From NCBI GenBank assembly GCA_033032865.1, contig JAWHQI010000068.1, positions 5,766,001 through 5,830,000 of the forward strand: a stretch of 64,000 nucleotides of DNA, in the 5' to 3' direction. This document shows positions 1 to 12,094 of this stretch, piece by piece. Numbering within the stretch: position 1 is the stretch's first letter; every line of letters begins with the position of its first letter. Source of the stretch: Dactylorhiza incarnata (Eukaryota; Streptophyta; Magnoliopsida; Asparagales; Orchidaceae). The translations under genes and the position numbers were made by a program. Below the pieces are notes generated by a model. The model was not told the DNA's origin. It worked only from the letters and a program-made list of their open reading frames with translations, and did not search any database.

Positions 1-2
1 AG

Positions 3-2896
3 GAGCTTCCGGTAGCACCTCCTCAACGTGAAATTTATTTTTCGATAGAGTTGGTACCGGGTGCGAGGCCGGTGTCGTGTCCTCCGTTTAGGATGGCACC
101 GAAGGAACTGGCCGAGCTTAAGGTTCAATTGCAAGAATTGTTAGAGCAAGGGTACATTAGGCCCAGCTCTTCGCCGTGGAGCGCGCCAGTATTGTTCGTA
201 AAGAAAAAGGACGGAAGTATGCGGTTGTGCATTGACTACCGTGAACTGAATAGTTGACCGTTAAGAATAAATATCCGATTCCGCGAATCGATGATTTGTT
301 CGACCAGGTAGTGGGGTCGGTGGTGTACTCCAAGTTGGACTTGAAGTCGGTTTACTACCAGTTGAAGATTCGAGAAGAGGACATTGCCAAGACAACATTT
401 GGGACTCGGTATGGCCACTATGAGTTTTCGGTGATGCCATTCAGACTGACAAATGCGCCATTTGTGTTCATAGATTTGATGAACAAGGTTTTTCGACCGT
501 TTTTGGATTCATTTGTGGTGGTGTTCATAGATGATATTTTGGTATATTCAAAATCGGAAGCGGAGCATGAGTCTCACTTGAGGCTAGTATTGCATACTCT
601 AAGGGATAACCAACTTTATGCTAAGTTCACGAAGTGCGAGTTTTGGATCAAGAAGGTGGCATTTTTTGGGTCACGTGATCAGTGGAGATGGGGTGGCGGT
701 AGATCCTGTGAAGATTGAAGCCATTAGATATTTACCTATATTGAGAACCGTGGCGGAAGTCCGAAGTTTCCTTGGACTAGCCAGTTATTACAGAAGGTTC
801 ATGGAGAACTTTTCGCGGATGGCCTTGCCCCTCACCACTCTTACTCGCAAAGACCAAAAGTTCGTGTGGACGCCGGAGTGTGCCCGTGTGTTTGAGAATT
901 TGAAAGAAAGGTTGATGTCTACTCCGATCCTTAGTCTTCCTAGTGGGACGGAGGGATTTCAGATTTTCAGTGACGCGTCAGGTTGCGATTTGGGTTGCGT
1001 GCTGGTACAGCACTGCAATGTGATAGCTTATGAGTCAAGGCAGTTAAAGACTCATGAGAAGAATTACCTCGTCCATGAACTGGAGTTGGCGGCGGTAATC
1101 TTTGCGTTAAAATTATGGCGGCACTACGTATATGGTGCAAAGGTGGAGATCTTCACAGATCACAAAAGCCTGCGGTATCTCCTCGATCAAAAGGATCTGA
1201 ATATGCGGCAGCGTAGGTGGGTCGAGTTCCTTGGGGACTACAACGTAGAGATTTAGTATACGCCAGGCAAAGCCAACGTGGTGGCGGATGCCTTGAGTAG
1301 GAAGTACTCCGGGCAAGGTAATTGGATTGAGGCGCATGACGAGCGTTTGGTGCGAGACTTGGAGTCTCTTGACATTGCTTGTGTGTCTAGAGGTGAGTCT
1401 GGCGTGGCTCGGTTGAACTGGATTGAAATGCAATGTGATATAACGGATCGAATACGAGAGGCAACTAGTGCGGACGAAGAGTGTTAAAGGTTGGTGTTGG
1501 AAGCTCAGCAAAGCGAAGGCAATGCTTTGGAGATGGTCGGTGGGATTCTGAAAAGAGCGGAAGGGTTTGTGTTCCGCGCTTTGGCAAGCTCCGCGAGGAG
1601 TTGATGTTTGAGGCTCACTTTACGAAGTACTCCATTCATCCGGGTAGTACAAAGATGTACTCGGATATGAAAAAATCCTTTTGGTGGCCTAGGATGAAGC
1701 GGGATGTAGCTGAGTATGTAAGCCGGTGTCAGACTTGTGCCTTAGTGAATGCTGAGTGCCAAAGGCCCGGCGGGTTCTTGAAGCCTCTTCCTATCCCTGA
1801 ATGGAAATTCGACGATATCTCCATGGATTTTGTGCATGGTTTGCCTCGATCTCAGCAGGGTAACGATGCGATTTCGGTGATAGTGGATCGCCTGACCAAG
1901 GTGGCTCACTTCATTCTGAATCAGAAGGGCGATGGCGTGGAGAAGCTCGTAGAGCTTTATGTTCAAAATATTGTGCAGTTGCACGGGATTCCTAAGAGCA
2001 TTGTTAGTGATCGCGATGGGCGGTTCACGTAGAAGGACTGGAGGTTAGTGCAGAAAAGTGTAGGCACCAAACTCAAGTTTAGTACCGCGTTCCATCCGCA
2101 GATCGATGGTCAGACGATGCTAACAAACCGTACATTGGAGGATATGTTGAGGATGTGTGCTCTTGACTTTGGTAGGAGTTGGGAAGACCAGCTTTTCATG
2201 GTGGAGTTCGCTTATAATAATAGCTTCTAGGCGAGTATCAAGATGGCGCCATATGAAGCATTGTATGGAAGGAGGTGTCGAACGCCGATGTCTTGGGTAG
2301 AGGCGGGAGACACTAAGATTTTGGGAAAGCAAGTGGTGGCAGATGCTTGTGAGATCGTGCGGATGATTCAGGAGCGCATGAAGGTTGCTCAGGATCGGCA
2401 AGCGAAGTATTTTAACGCGCGCCATAGAAAGGTGGAGTTTGCAGTGGGCGACATGGTCTACTTGAAGATCAAGCCGTTCAAGGGCGTTTTGCGTGTGCGG
2501 CGACTCAAGAAGTTGAGTCCGAGATATTTGGGTTAGTTCAAGGTTACAGAGCATATAGGCGAAGCAGCCTATCGTTTGGCATTGTCCGTAGAGCTGAGTG
2601 GATTACATGATGATTTCCATGTCTCTCTGCTGAGGAAATCTTTGGTAGAGCCAAGCGTCGTGGTCGAAGCGGCGGCGGTGCCGGTGATGGAGAATTTGAG
2701 GATGAGGGTTCGTCCGATTTGCGTGGAGGACTCGGAAGTCCGATAGTTGCGTAACAAGGAAGTCAGGCTTGTAAAGGTGCGATGGGACAATTGCGGGCGA
2801 GACGAATTCTCTTGGGAGCGTGAGCAAGAGATGCAGAAGGACTTCCCGGAACTTTTTGCATCAGGTATGTATCGTGGATTTCTGTTTCAGTTTTGA
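3..2896 (+). pseudogene. pol: Chromovirus pol: RT, RNase H, integrase, chromodomain-like tail
   Basis: The reading frame is open from the left edge. Reverse transcriptase shows YRELN (~233), LDLKSVYYQ and the catalytic FIDDILVYS (~520-550). RNase H shows [16 protein letters not shown] and TDHKSLRYL (960-1190). Integrase has the HHCC zinc site (ending CQTC, ~1730), then DFVHG and SDRDG carrying the two aspartates. The position of the catalytic glutamate, in the GQTMLT stretch near 2110, reads Met. The end (2750-2860) has WEREQEM, as in chromovirus C-terminal chromodomain-like tails. The frame is broken: a 1-base loss near 255, a 1-base gain near 660 in a T run, a shift near 1490, and in-frame TAG at 1254, 2030, 2228, 2534 and 2744. 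It cannot make a working enzyme. Confidence 0.93.
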
Positions 2897-2933
2897 AATT
2901 TCGGGGACGAAATTCTTTTAAAGGGGGTGGAGT

Positions 2934-5038
2934 TGTAACACCCCAGATTTTGCTGCTATGCGAGCTAACGCCGGGTGGTAGGTTCTACCGCCGGTGGTAG
3001 CCAAATCGACGTGGTGTCGACTGAGAGCGTTTTCGTTAAGGCACTAGCGTGGCGCGGTAGAGCTAGCGCGACGTGGTAGAAAGTGGCTAGAACGTGGAAA
3101 ACGAGCTCTGCCGCTAGCGCGGGGCGGTAGCTCTACCGCTGGCGTTAGGCTTTCTTCGCTGGGAGCCCCTGAGACGGTTAGTATGTTTGCGGAGTTAGCG
3201 CCGCGCGGTAGCTCTATCGCCGCGCGGTAGCTGACGGAACCAGATACGTAAACAGCGAAATCTGGGCGTCCGTTTGGATTAGATTTTGATCTAACAGCTC
3301 TGATGAGTTCGGGGGAGCGGTCTAATTAGGGCTGAGAGGGTTTTCCCTCTTCATCTTTCATTTCTTTTGGCTTTGAGGGCTAGAGTGAGAGAGAGGGTTT
3401 GGAGGAGGAAGAGAGCTAGATCCCGCCATTGTTGGAGCTTCGGAGCTCCGTTCGCCGATCCGAGACCGGCAGCGCATAGGGGACGTCGAGGCGCTTCTTC
3501 TCCTCCATTCTTTTTCAAGATTCTCATGGCTAGGAGGAAATCTCAAAAGGTAACAACATTTCTCCTCCCGGTCTTTAGGATGCGTGCATGGCATCCCTTT
3601 TTCCTCCTTAATTTCTGCATTTCGGCACCGGATCCGTCGAGTGAGATGGATTCGGGTCGCCTTGGTTCAAGAGGAACCATCGGGTCGATTGAGTCCGTCC
3701 ACGACATAATTTGCATTAGAAATCCGCTCCGTTAGTGGATTAGGCATTGTGGTTGAAGCCGGATTTGCGACCGGTGGTCCGATTCAGTGATGTTGATTGA
3801 CGCGCATTTTAGGGGTTTTGCTAGAAATCCGAATACAGCGAATTCATCGTCGTGATGCCCTTATAGTTTTGTATGGTAATGAATGTTGGTTTTCGGGCCA
3901 GGAAATATTGTGCGGATTATGAGGCGTGTGATGCCTAGTGATGTGCGAAGGTGCGACTTGGTCTTTGTGGTCAGCTGGCTATCCCATGAATGCTCAAATT
4001 CACGTGTGGAGAGTGTCCCGGCAAGACAAGTCCCTTCGCTGTTAACTGACGAGAACGTATGTGCTAACCGACGATTCTGGTAATGGTTGCCAGGCGAGGA
4101 AGTTGGTGGACGTTGTCCCGATTGTAAGACCAGGGCCTTGGGACATTTGCTTGGAGTCTAAGCCAGAATTCTTAGCATCGGTTTTGCGTGGTGTTGGAGG
4201 CAAGAGCATTTGAGCTGTCAGACAAGCCCGATGACATGGAGGGCCAGGCGCTGTGGGTCACAGCGTGAGTTCTTGGCCTTGGGCTACGATGCCCTTTGGG
4301 GGAAATGTCGAGTACCCCGTGGTTGTGTTGTTGATGTATGATGATGTGTTAGATTCATACGCTTTAGGGTGCCTTGGGTGAAACCCGGGTTTGCATTCAT
4401 ATTGCATTGGTAGGCCCCTTTTATTACTTTCTCAACATAGAAACGTGGATGATGGTTGTGACACTCATGCCCGTTGTTTATGTTTCTTTTCTTTATATAC
4501 ATGTGCATACGAAGTGCTGACTTGCAGGGTGATGTAGTTCCCCATGGTCCGCTAGGACGGCCGGGAGGAGGGGTGTTGTTACACCGTTTGTGGTCAGCCA
4601 TAGCTGACCCTCGTTTACCGCTCTTTGTGATATGGATGCAGGCCAAGGATCGCAGGCAGGACCTAGCTCGTCGGCCAAAAAGGTCTAAAGCTTCATGAAG
4701 TGTTTACCATGCTTTCCCGCATTTCTGTACTTGTCTTTTGTTGTATCCGGCTTGCATGCCGAGGTAGCTTAGGGAAGCTAGTTTTCCCCTTTTTGGGATT
4801 TCATAATTGTGTTGAATGTTTGATGACTTGGACACTGGTTTTGTAAGGCCTTAATGCCGGTTTTACTCCTATGTAGTTATTGACAATCTCCGTGTTTCTT
4901 AGTTTTTGTTTCCGCTGTGTTATCTGAGTTTTGAGTTGGGTAGTTATATCATCTTTTAATACTGAAACTGTGGCGATTATATGTTGTGGGGTCCCGGTCG
5001 GACCCATATTATATAGTCATTACAGGGGAGGTGTTACA
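2934..5038 (+). repeat. 3' LTR of the chromovirus
   Basis: About 2.1 kb, from TGTAACACCCC to GGGGAGGTGTTACA, with a perfect 9-bp terminal inverted repeat (TGTAACACC / GGTGTTACA). It follows a purine-rich stretch (AAAGGGGGTGGAG) just upstream, the likely polypurine tract. The first 300 bases (about 2960-3240) are full of GC-rich palindromic units of the type CTACCGCC...GGTAG and GCTAGCGC. No clear TATA box follows them. The rest holds short ORFs only, none of them convincing. Confidence 0.9.
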
Positions 5039-5040
5039 CC

Positions 5041-5880
5041 TTTCCTTTATCAAGTGGCCAACGCAAGTTTATTCTGGTAATGATTAATTATTTCAGCAAG
5101 TGGATTGAGGAGAAGACATTATCTAAAACCACTACTCAAGTTGTAAGGAATTTCATCTAGGGAGAGATAGTATGCATGCATGGAATTCCAATGGCAATTA
5201 TTACCGATAATGGCCCTCAGTTTAATAATTCAAACCTGATAAATTTCTGTGATTAAATTGGAACCGAATTATGGTTCGCCACTGTGCATCATCCGAGAAG
5301 TAATGGGCAAGTGGAAGCTGCTAACAAGTTAATAATTAACCTCTTGAAGAAGAAAGTGGAGAACCTCGGAGGCAATTGGGCTGAACAGTTACCTTCAATG
5401 CTTTGGGCTTTGAGAATGACTCCAACATCATCCACCGGAGAAACTCCTTTCAAGTTATCTCATGGTTCGGAAACTCTCATACCTGTGGAATTTGAGGTTA
5501 AAAGTCCAAGAGTATTGTTAGCACAACAACATCAAGATGATTTGATGGTAGGAAATGATGAAGATTTAAAATGCAGCCTTGATCTCATCGAAGAGCTGAG
5601 GGATATAACAACAATTAGGCAAGAAGAAGTCAAAAGAAAGATGGCCATATAATTTAACAAGAATGTTCGAGTCAAAGAATTTGTTGCCGGAGATCTTGTC
5701 CTCAAGAAAGTTGATGCAGCAGCAAGATCTGGCTCAGTAGGAAAGCTGAACCCAAATTGGATAGGGCCATTCATTATTAAAGAAGCACTAAAAAATGGAG
5801 CATATCGCCTTCAAACTCATGAGGGGGAAGATTTGTCTCACACATGGAGTGGAGATGACCTCAAGCGCTTCTTTTCGTAG
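5041..5880 (+). pseudogene. Tat integrase, core and C-terminal part
   Basis: Translation gives the integrase core: SGQRKFILV, YFSKW, HGIPMAIITDNGPQF and HHPRSNGQVEAAN. It continues through WALRMTPTSSTGETPF to the GDLVLKKV-type C-terminal domain and stops at 5878. The second catalytic aspartate (TDNG) and the glutamate (QVEAA) are present. The first catalytic aspartate, normally in xIDYFSKW, reads Asn. In-frame stops lie at 5158 (TAG), near 5254 (TAA) and at 5650 (TAA). The chromovirus inserted just upstream of the core, so the N-terminal zinc domain is outside the window. This copy is inactive. Confidence 0.88.
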
Positions 5881-7423
5881 AAATTTGTATTCTTTTCCCA
5901 TTTTTTCTTCTTTCCACCATTTTTTGCAAGCGATATGATATGGTTGTAACCTCTTGCATTACATATATCAGAAAGGAAGGATGAAAGACATGTATTGATT
6001 GTCAAAGGTTGGAAATTCTATCAAACGAGATATCGACGGATCCTACATGATGCCCCCTCGACTTGAAGCTCGAGATGTAAATCTACCATGACCACAAGTA
6101 GCGGGGAGATTTCGCACTTGTGTAGTAGTAGCTCGCCAAGTTCGTGCGGAGGAATTTTAGGATGCTGGGTCCTTGCTAATATCTAACACACCCCTGTATT
6201 AAGGGAGGTCTGGGTGAATGTCTAGCTCTGTTAGGCATTTCAGGACATTGTTACAGTTTTGATGATCCATTAGGGAAAGCAATGTCGGTATAGCCTCCGC
6301 GGCATAACCACGCCTGCCTTATGAATCATCATACCCTGTAACTTTTAGATATTTACTAGCAAGCCAAGAGAAAGCCGATTGAATCTGTGGCCGTTTTCAT
6401 GACTCTTGAAGGCATCAAGTGTTACAAACTTAGTGATCTCTTGAGGAAAGCAATACTGGCAATGCCACACCTTCCCTTTCGATCACTTAGAGTTGTCCAT
6501 CTCCCTCTCTTTTTCTCTTTTTGAAAAAGTTGAAAGTTATTCACATCTTTTGGGAAAAGCAATACTGGCATAACCACCTCAGCTCTTAGAATCATAAACA
6601 AATTCCATCATGTTACTTATCACAAAGGAGCGGTCTGAGGTCTTTGGAGGCTGCCGGATCAATATTGGGTCGTATCTGGAGATGGGATGGTCTCGATTAG
6701 CTCAGACCGCCACCTAAAGCCAAACTTATACAACCGATGGCCAAGCTTCAGTGTTACGACTCTAATCTATTGAAGGGCGGTCTGAGAAACGTGAGATCGC
6801 CATTAATATTCTAAGCTCAGAATAATCTTTAGAAAACAAGAGGTCGCCAGTTATTCCCTCATACGATAATATGGCTTCAAATACCTATTCTCATAGCAAT
6901 TGATCTGGAAGATGTGAGATCGCCCGGTAATGTGGTCTCAGTAACATCTAAGGATCAATATTTAAGTTATGATCTTTTTTCTCTACAGGTCTTAAGAGCT
7001 AAAATAACGACCTAGAAGAAAGGCGATCGCTGATTATGTTCTTTAAGGGTATCATCCCCGCCACCTAAAGGAAAAAAGAAGAGGCGACCTGAATCATCTA
7101 AAGACTGTCATTCTTGATTTGGTTAAAAGTTACTTGGGAATCATGTGGACCATAATTTTTCTCTGAAGATTTTAAAAACTCGAGATTGCAGTATGTTAAA
7201 CGGTCTCATTCAGGCTATCTTAAAACTCGTAAATTTCTTCTATACTTCAGAGGATTTAATAATTATGAGACCGCCACTGTTGATCACTGATCTTAAACCG
7301 TTTTGCCAAGCTCCTTTATATAATCGAATTTTGAGCTCAACAAAACCTAAAAGCATTGAGATCGAATGCTATTTTCTATCTAATGAGATTCAGACCGCTG
7401 GAATAATAAGTTTTTGCCAAAAG
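5881..7423 (+). other. Non-coding post-pol region of the Tat element
   Basis: No ORF with family similarity is seen. Two patterns occur. Near 6271, 6443 and 6550 a block built around a GAAAGCAAT(A/G)(C/T)(T/C)GG core is repeated with roughly 110-170 bp spacing. From about 6640 to 7400 the motifs GGTCTGAG, GGTCTCA and GAGACCGCC recur in both orientations, about once every 60-100 bases. The region ends at the AAAAG target site of the SIRE-like insertion. Confidence 0.6.
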
Positions 7424-9101
7424 TGTAAGTTTATATAGGTTGTAGTCTAAATCACCTAGAGTGGGGGGGGGGGGGGGTGAATAGTTTTCTTATGTTTTAC
7501 CCTAGTTAGCCTAGCTATTTTCTGGTTTAGTATTAGTAATTAATCAAGCACACAGAAAACACACAAGCATTTATAGAGGTTCCTCAAGACAGGGTGTCTT
7601 GGGTTGTCCTCTTTGCCCCTTCACCTTTCTAACAATGAGTTATACAAGGCCAACTTCTCCAAACTCAGCTCCAAGAGCTTACAACACAGATCCATCAGGA
7701 TCTCTCAGGTTTGCACAAACCCTACCTCAGGCACATCAGCCCTACCTTAGAGGAATCCACCTCCTACAACTTATACCACCTGTTGGTCCTACCTCAAGCT
7801 GACCTCTCAGCTCTACAACTCAGGAAAATCAGCCCTACCTCAGATTACACAGATCCTACCTCAAGCTAAACTCTCAGCTCTATAACTCAGGCAAATAAGC
7901 CCTACCTCAGATCACACAGATCCTACCTCAAGCCGACCTCTCAGCTCTACCACTCAGGCAATAAAGCCCTACAAACTCAGAGCCCAAAGGCTCCTACAAA
8001 TGAAATAATAATGTTTACAAATAGAAGGAAGAAGAGGTCAAGCCTTGTTTTCTTCTTCTTATCAGCTACAGTTGAAGACTTGAACCAGAGAGCAGAAGTG
8101 TAGCTCCAACTTGTTCTTCTTGATCAGCCCTTCAGATGATCGACTGGATCTACTGCTCTATCTTGAGATAAATCAAGATGAGCTATCTCTTTTCTCCTTG
8201 CAGCCTTGTGTGTGTTCAGTTGTTGGCTGCCGACAATAGAACGGTTATGTTCTGGATTTTGTGTGCTGGAGAACTAGCAAAAGTGTTTGCTCAACCCTAA
8301 TTTATCCCTTTTATACATCCTAGTTCTTCAACGCCTCTCAGCCATCCTTCTGACAGATATGGGAGTGATTGGTGGACCCCCACAATACCTTTCTGCAGCT
8401 TGCGCCATGGGCAGAACCCGCCAGGATACTTTTGAATCTGTCTCAGCAGTTGGGCTGAGATGGCTTCCTCTTCTCAGCAGATTCTGTCGATCATCCGAGA
8501 AGTTTTTGCGTTCGACGAACTGCATTCTGCGTTCGACGAACTTCATTCTTCGTTCAACGAACTCGCCAAGTCTCAGCGTTTGCCTTTGTCCCGTCTCTGC
8601 GTTCGACGAACTTCATTCTTCGTTCAACAAACTCGCCAAGTCTCAGCGTTTGCTTCTGTCCCGTCTCAGCATTCGACGAACTTCATTCTTCGTTCGACGA
8701 ACTCGTCAAGTCTCAGCGTTTGCTTCTGTCCCATCTCTGTGTTCAACGAACTTCATTCTTCGTTCGACAAACTCGCCAAGTCTCAGCGTTCGACGAACTT
8801 CCCAAGTCCCAACAGATATTTGTTGCTTCTTAGCGGCACCTATCCTCGTCTCAACGGTTCAGCTGAGACAGTGTGCTTGTCTCAGCGGATTTGACCCTTC
8901 GTCTCAACGATTCTGCTGAGACAACTCTTCATCTCTTAGGAGCTGATTTCTCCTGATCTAAGGGCATGATTGGCCCTTTCTCTTGAGTTACCTGAGCCTG
9001 TATATCTTACAAAAATATGGCTTTATTAAATACATCTTGTACTTAGCATTGCGTGGTGACCCCTCTTCAAATCAAGGGAATTTGAAGGCAAATTCCCAAC
9101 A
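7424..9101 (-). repeat. 3' LTR of the SIRE-like element
   Basis: On minus it starts TGTTGGGAATTTGCC and ends ACTTACA. It matches 21564-23132 over its whole length, with indels and extra repeat units. It contains two tandem arrays: about 70-bp units rich in CCTACCTCA and CTCAGCTCTA (7640-7990), and about 69-bp units with GTTCGACGAAC (8510-8798). A homopolymer G run (7465-7480 on plus) lies near the U5 end, as is common in SIRE LTRs. ORFs running through these arrays on plus are repeat artefacts. Confidence 0.92.
8308..8798 (-). promoter_or_regulatory. LTR promoter: GTTCGaCGAAC array upstream of TATA box
   Basis: On minus, an array of about eight GTTCGACGAAC or one-base variants (arms GTTCG and CGAAC around one base) spans 8510-8798. 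A TATA box, TATAAAAG, follows at 8308-8315. The same arrangement occurs in the other LTR (array 22555-22835, TATA 22384-22391). Position upstream of TATA in U3 suggests a regulatory role; this is inferred from layout only. Confidence 0.6.
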
Positions 9102-9581
9102 ATCTCCCCCTATTTGAAGAGGGCAAAACACCTGTCAATGCTAAGTAGCAACTTAATCAAAAATATTTCATCTCACTGAAATTTATTAAGTAAGAGGAGT
9201 TATGACATTTCATGACACATGTAGATAGAGTAAATTTCTGTTGACATTAACAGTTTTTTGTTATCTATACCAATTATCATTAGATACATATATCAACTAC
9301 TCATAAGGACACATCACATTTATGTCCATTATATAATGACTCAGTATTTCTTCATTACTATATGTACTTAGCACAGGATACTGAAAGTAAATATTAAGTT
9401 AAAGCACAGTTATTCAAGTGCAACATAAATATTTAAACAATAAATGACACAAAATAATTTTCAGGAGATGAAATATCATTTCTTCAATTGTTCAAAACAG
9501 ACATATACTATCAGTTCAAGTCATATTGTTACATCAAACATCCTAAGGAGCTCCTAAAAATAGAGTCTTCTTGGATGGTCC
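9102..9581 (-). other. Polypurine tract and untranslated 3' region
   Basis: On minus, the sequence just before the 3' LTR reads AAATAGGGGGAGAT, a good polypurine tract directly abutting TGTTGGG. The remaining 450 bases up to the accessory ORF are AT-rich and show no ORF or repeat. Confidence 0.8.
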
Positions 9582-12094
9582 CTAGGATGATGTAGAGCTT
9601 TCTCCTTTTTTCTCAGATTTTCTCTTCCTTGCTTCAGCAGCAGCCTTCATCTTTTCCTTCCTTTTGAAGTATAGGAATGGCTTAGGAAGATATCTTGGGG
9701 ATATCCATATAGGAGTTTCCCTTCTCACCAAATTATCTTTGAGGATTCTTTCCCTTAGAGACTCCCTCTCTAGATGCTTGATACATTCAGCAGATGAGTA
9801 GACATGTTCAATATCCTTGAGTGGATTGCCATGGATGACCCAGGTATTGACTACTATTGTATCCAATTCCAGATTATCTTTCTCATAAAGTGGATCATCA
9901 ATCCTTTCCATCCTCTTCTGGGCCATATATTCTTCAGCAGTCTGAATGCCCTCTCTCCTTCTCCTCTTTGATTCCCACTCATCTTGAATCTGTTCAGATT
10001 GACCTTGAAAATCAAAATCTTCAGGTCTGTTTGGGTTCAGTACAGGAATATTTAAGGAAATTATGGTTCCTTGTAACACCTTTATACTTGTGATCCTATG
10101 ATCATCATTTACCTTCTTAACCATAGTTAGAAGTTTATCTTGAATTGCATTTGAGACATTGTTTACCTCTTCCACCACTTTCTTGTAGGCTGCTTCCTGG
10201 TTAGTGAGTAGCAGTTGGTGGGCATTCTCCAGGTTGGTGTTTAACCTTATGCAAGCCTTTTTCAGTTTTGCACTTAGCATGACAACTTTTTCCTCCCACT
10301 TTTTGCCTTCTTCAAATATCATTTCTTCAATTTCAGAGTTTTGGTCAATTATAGATTGGGAGAGAGTTTGGAAAGTACTGTCCACATCCTCCAGAATATT
10401 TTCCCTGGCCTTGTCAATGTGGGACATGACATGGCAGTTGGTTGTGTTAGCCACTTGTACCATTCTAGCTACTACTTTCTCCCAGACATTTTCATTCTTG
10501 TAGAGTTATGCTTTACATATATAATGTCCTTTGTGGAGTCCCCTTGTGTGTCTGCAATTTGCTTCAGTATGGTGTGTTGGCCAGCTACAATGCCTTTAGC
10601 CATCTCAAACCATCTGGTCATCTGTTGGAGGATATGAGCAGATGCTGTTGTGACATCATGAAACTGGGTATTCAGCTCAGTCCTTACTGAAGCCACCCTT
10701 GACTCCATTCTCTGCTCACTGGCTTGGATCTCCTGAGTCAATGCTGATCTTGTAGCATTTAGCTCATCCCTGATTTGGGCAGTGGCACCATGAACCTTTT
10801 CTGCAACATGCTCTTTAACAGACAACATCTGACCCTCAATGATGGATTGTATTGAGTTCAGTAGGTCAGATGTGTCCAGCATAGCTGCAGGCCTTTCCTG
10901 GGCAATTTCCTTCTCCAAAACCTTTTCAGCCCTATCCATTTCCTGCTCCACTGCAGGGTCAAATCTTGGCAGCTCATCAGAGGCGAGTAGATAGTCTAGG
11001 TGTAACTCAACTTCCATGTTGTCAATTATCTTGTTCACCTCTTCCTCAATCTGAGCTTGAGCTCTGCTAGCATCTGGGATGTGCTCCCCCTCACTAGTAC
11101 CCCCACCTTCCTCTTCACAGTGTGAGCTTTGCTCCCCCTCACTTCTTGGAGAAGCGTCTGCTGCTTCTGACCTGGGGTCATGCTCCCCTTCACTTGGAGC
11201 ATCCATGTGTGGAGGACTTTGTCTTGGGGAACCTGAAAAGAAAATGATGTGTTAGTTAGACACCTAGTCTCATCTATAGTCTGAGGAGTGTAGATTAACT
11301 GTGATCCTAGGTTACAATGGAGAGGTGAATTCCTTGGTTCATCCTCAGCTTGTGGGACATCTTCACCTTCCACACCTTCCATGTGCACTTTTGGTTCATC
11401 ATCCTTCCTGGATTTCTCAGCACCTTCTTCTTCAGTCTTCTTTGCCTTTTTCTTCTGCTTCAGCTCAGCCACCATAGAGGGTTGGCTCATGGGGAGGACT
11501 CTTATTGACCTGTATAATGTCCTGATATCCAATCTTTTCAAGTAGTGCATATTGACACCTTTGATGGACGAGAAATGGTTTTGGATATGCCTTCAGTAGG
11601 AAAAGTGATAGGATCCTTACTAAGTTAGGGGCCTGCAGACATTGCTTCATTCTTTGATAAAGAACATTCCCCCATCTAGTTCTTTTCTTCATGATGATTC
11701 TTATAACCAGCTCAAACATTGGTTGAGAAATCGTGTCATGAGAACCTGGTTTACACAGAAGAGCTTTTCCTACTATATCACATAACAGCTTGCCCTTTTG
11801 ATTGAAGGATTTCTTTTTCAGAGATGTGGTCTGGGGATCACTGTATTCACACCAGCATAGTGCTTGCTCCTTTTCAGTATTTGACACCTCCTCTTCTGCC
11901 ACTCTAGGTAAGTGCAGTACCTTTTCTAGTCTCTTAGGGGACAACTTCACCCTTATCTCTCTAATTTTGGAAGATATACCATTCCTAGAAGATGACTGCT
12001 TGGCATTCGCATAAAACTCTAGCACTTCATGCTTGAATATCTGAGTTGGTTCAGATAGCAGGAACTCTAGACCAGCTTCAATGATGAGGGTGAT
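9582..12094 (-). pseudogene. Accessory protein of the SIRE-like element, main part
   Basis: A long minus-strand reading frame of several segments (12094-11465, then to 11035, 11206-10472, 10463-9582), broken by frameshifts near 11500, 11200 and 10490. The N-terminal third contains HEVLEFYANA and VKLSPKRLEKVLHLP, resembling the uncharacterised 'putative plant transposon protein' / Athila ORF1-type domain. A Lys/Glu-rich and acidic Ser/Glu stretch follows. About 450 residues of heptad-patterned coiled coil come next (AQIRDELNATRSAL, EGKKWEEKVVMLSAKLKKA), and the tail is basic (KAAAEARKRKSEKK). No RT, integrase or protease motifs occur. The nested insertion at 12095 separates it from its first codons at 17987-18081. 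Function is unknown; it takes the place where pol or an env-like ORF would be expected. The domain match is tentative. Confidence 0.65.

Larger units (their letters stand above)
1..5038 (+). mobile_element. Ty3/gypsy chromovirus (Tekay/Del type), 3' part
   Basis: The right-hand part of a chromovirus: decayed pol followed by a complete 3' LTR. The 5' LTR, gag and protease lie left of the window. The order RT, RNase H, integrase and a chromodomain-like tail, then a purine-rich tract and an LTR beginning TGTAACACCCC, is typical of the Tekay/Del lineage. It inserted into the integrase region of a Tat element, which resumes at 5039. The left target duplication is outside the window, so the 5-bp repeat cannot be verified. 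Confidence 0.92.

Noticed and set aside
4284..4698. ORFs inside the chromovirus 3' LTR
   Set aside because: Short, overlapping on both strands, no domain, inside an LTR.
8287..8919. Plus-strand ORF of 210 codons in the SIRE-like LTR
   Set aside because: It runs through 69-bp tandem units whose length is a multiple of three; antisense to the element and without family similarity.
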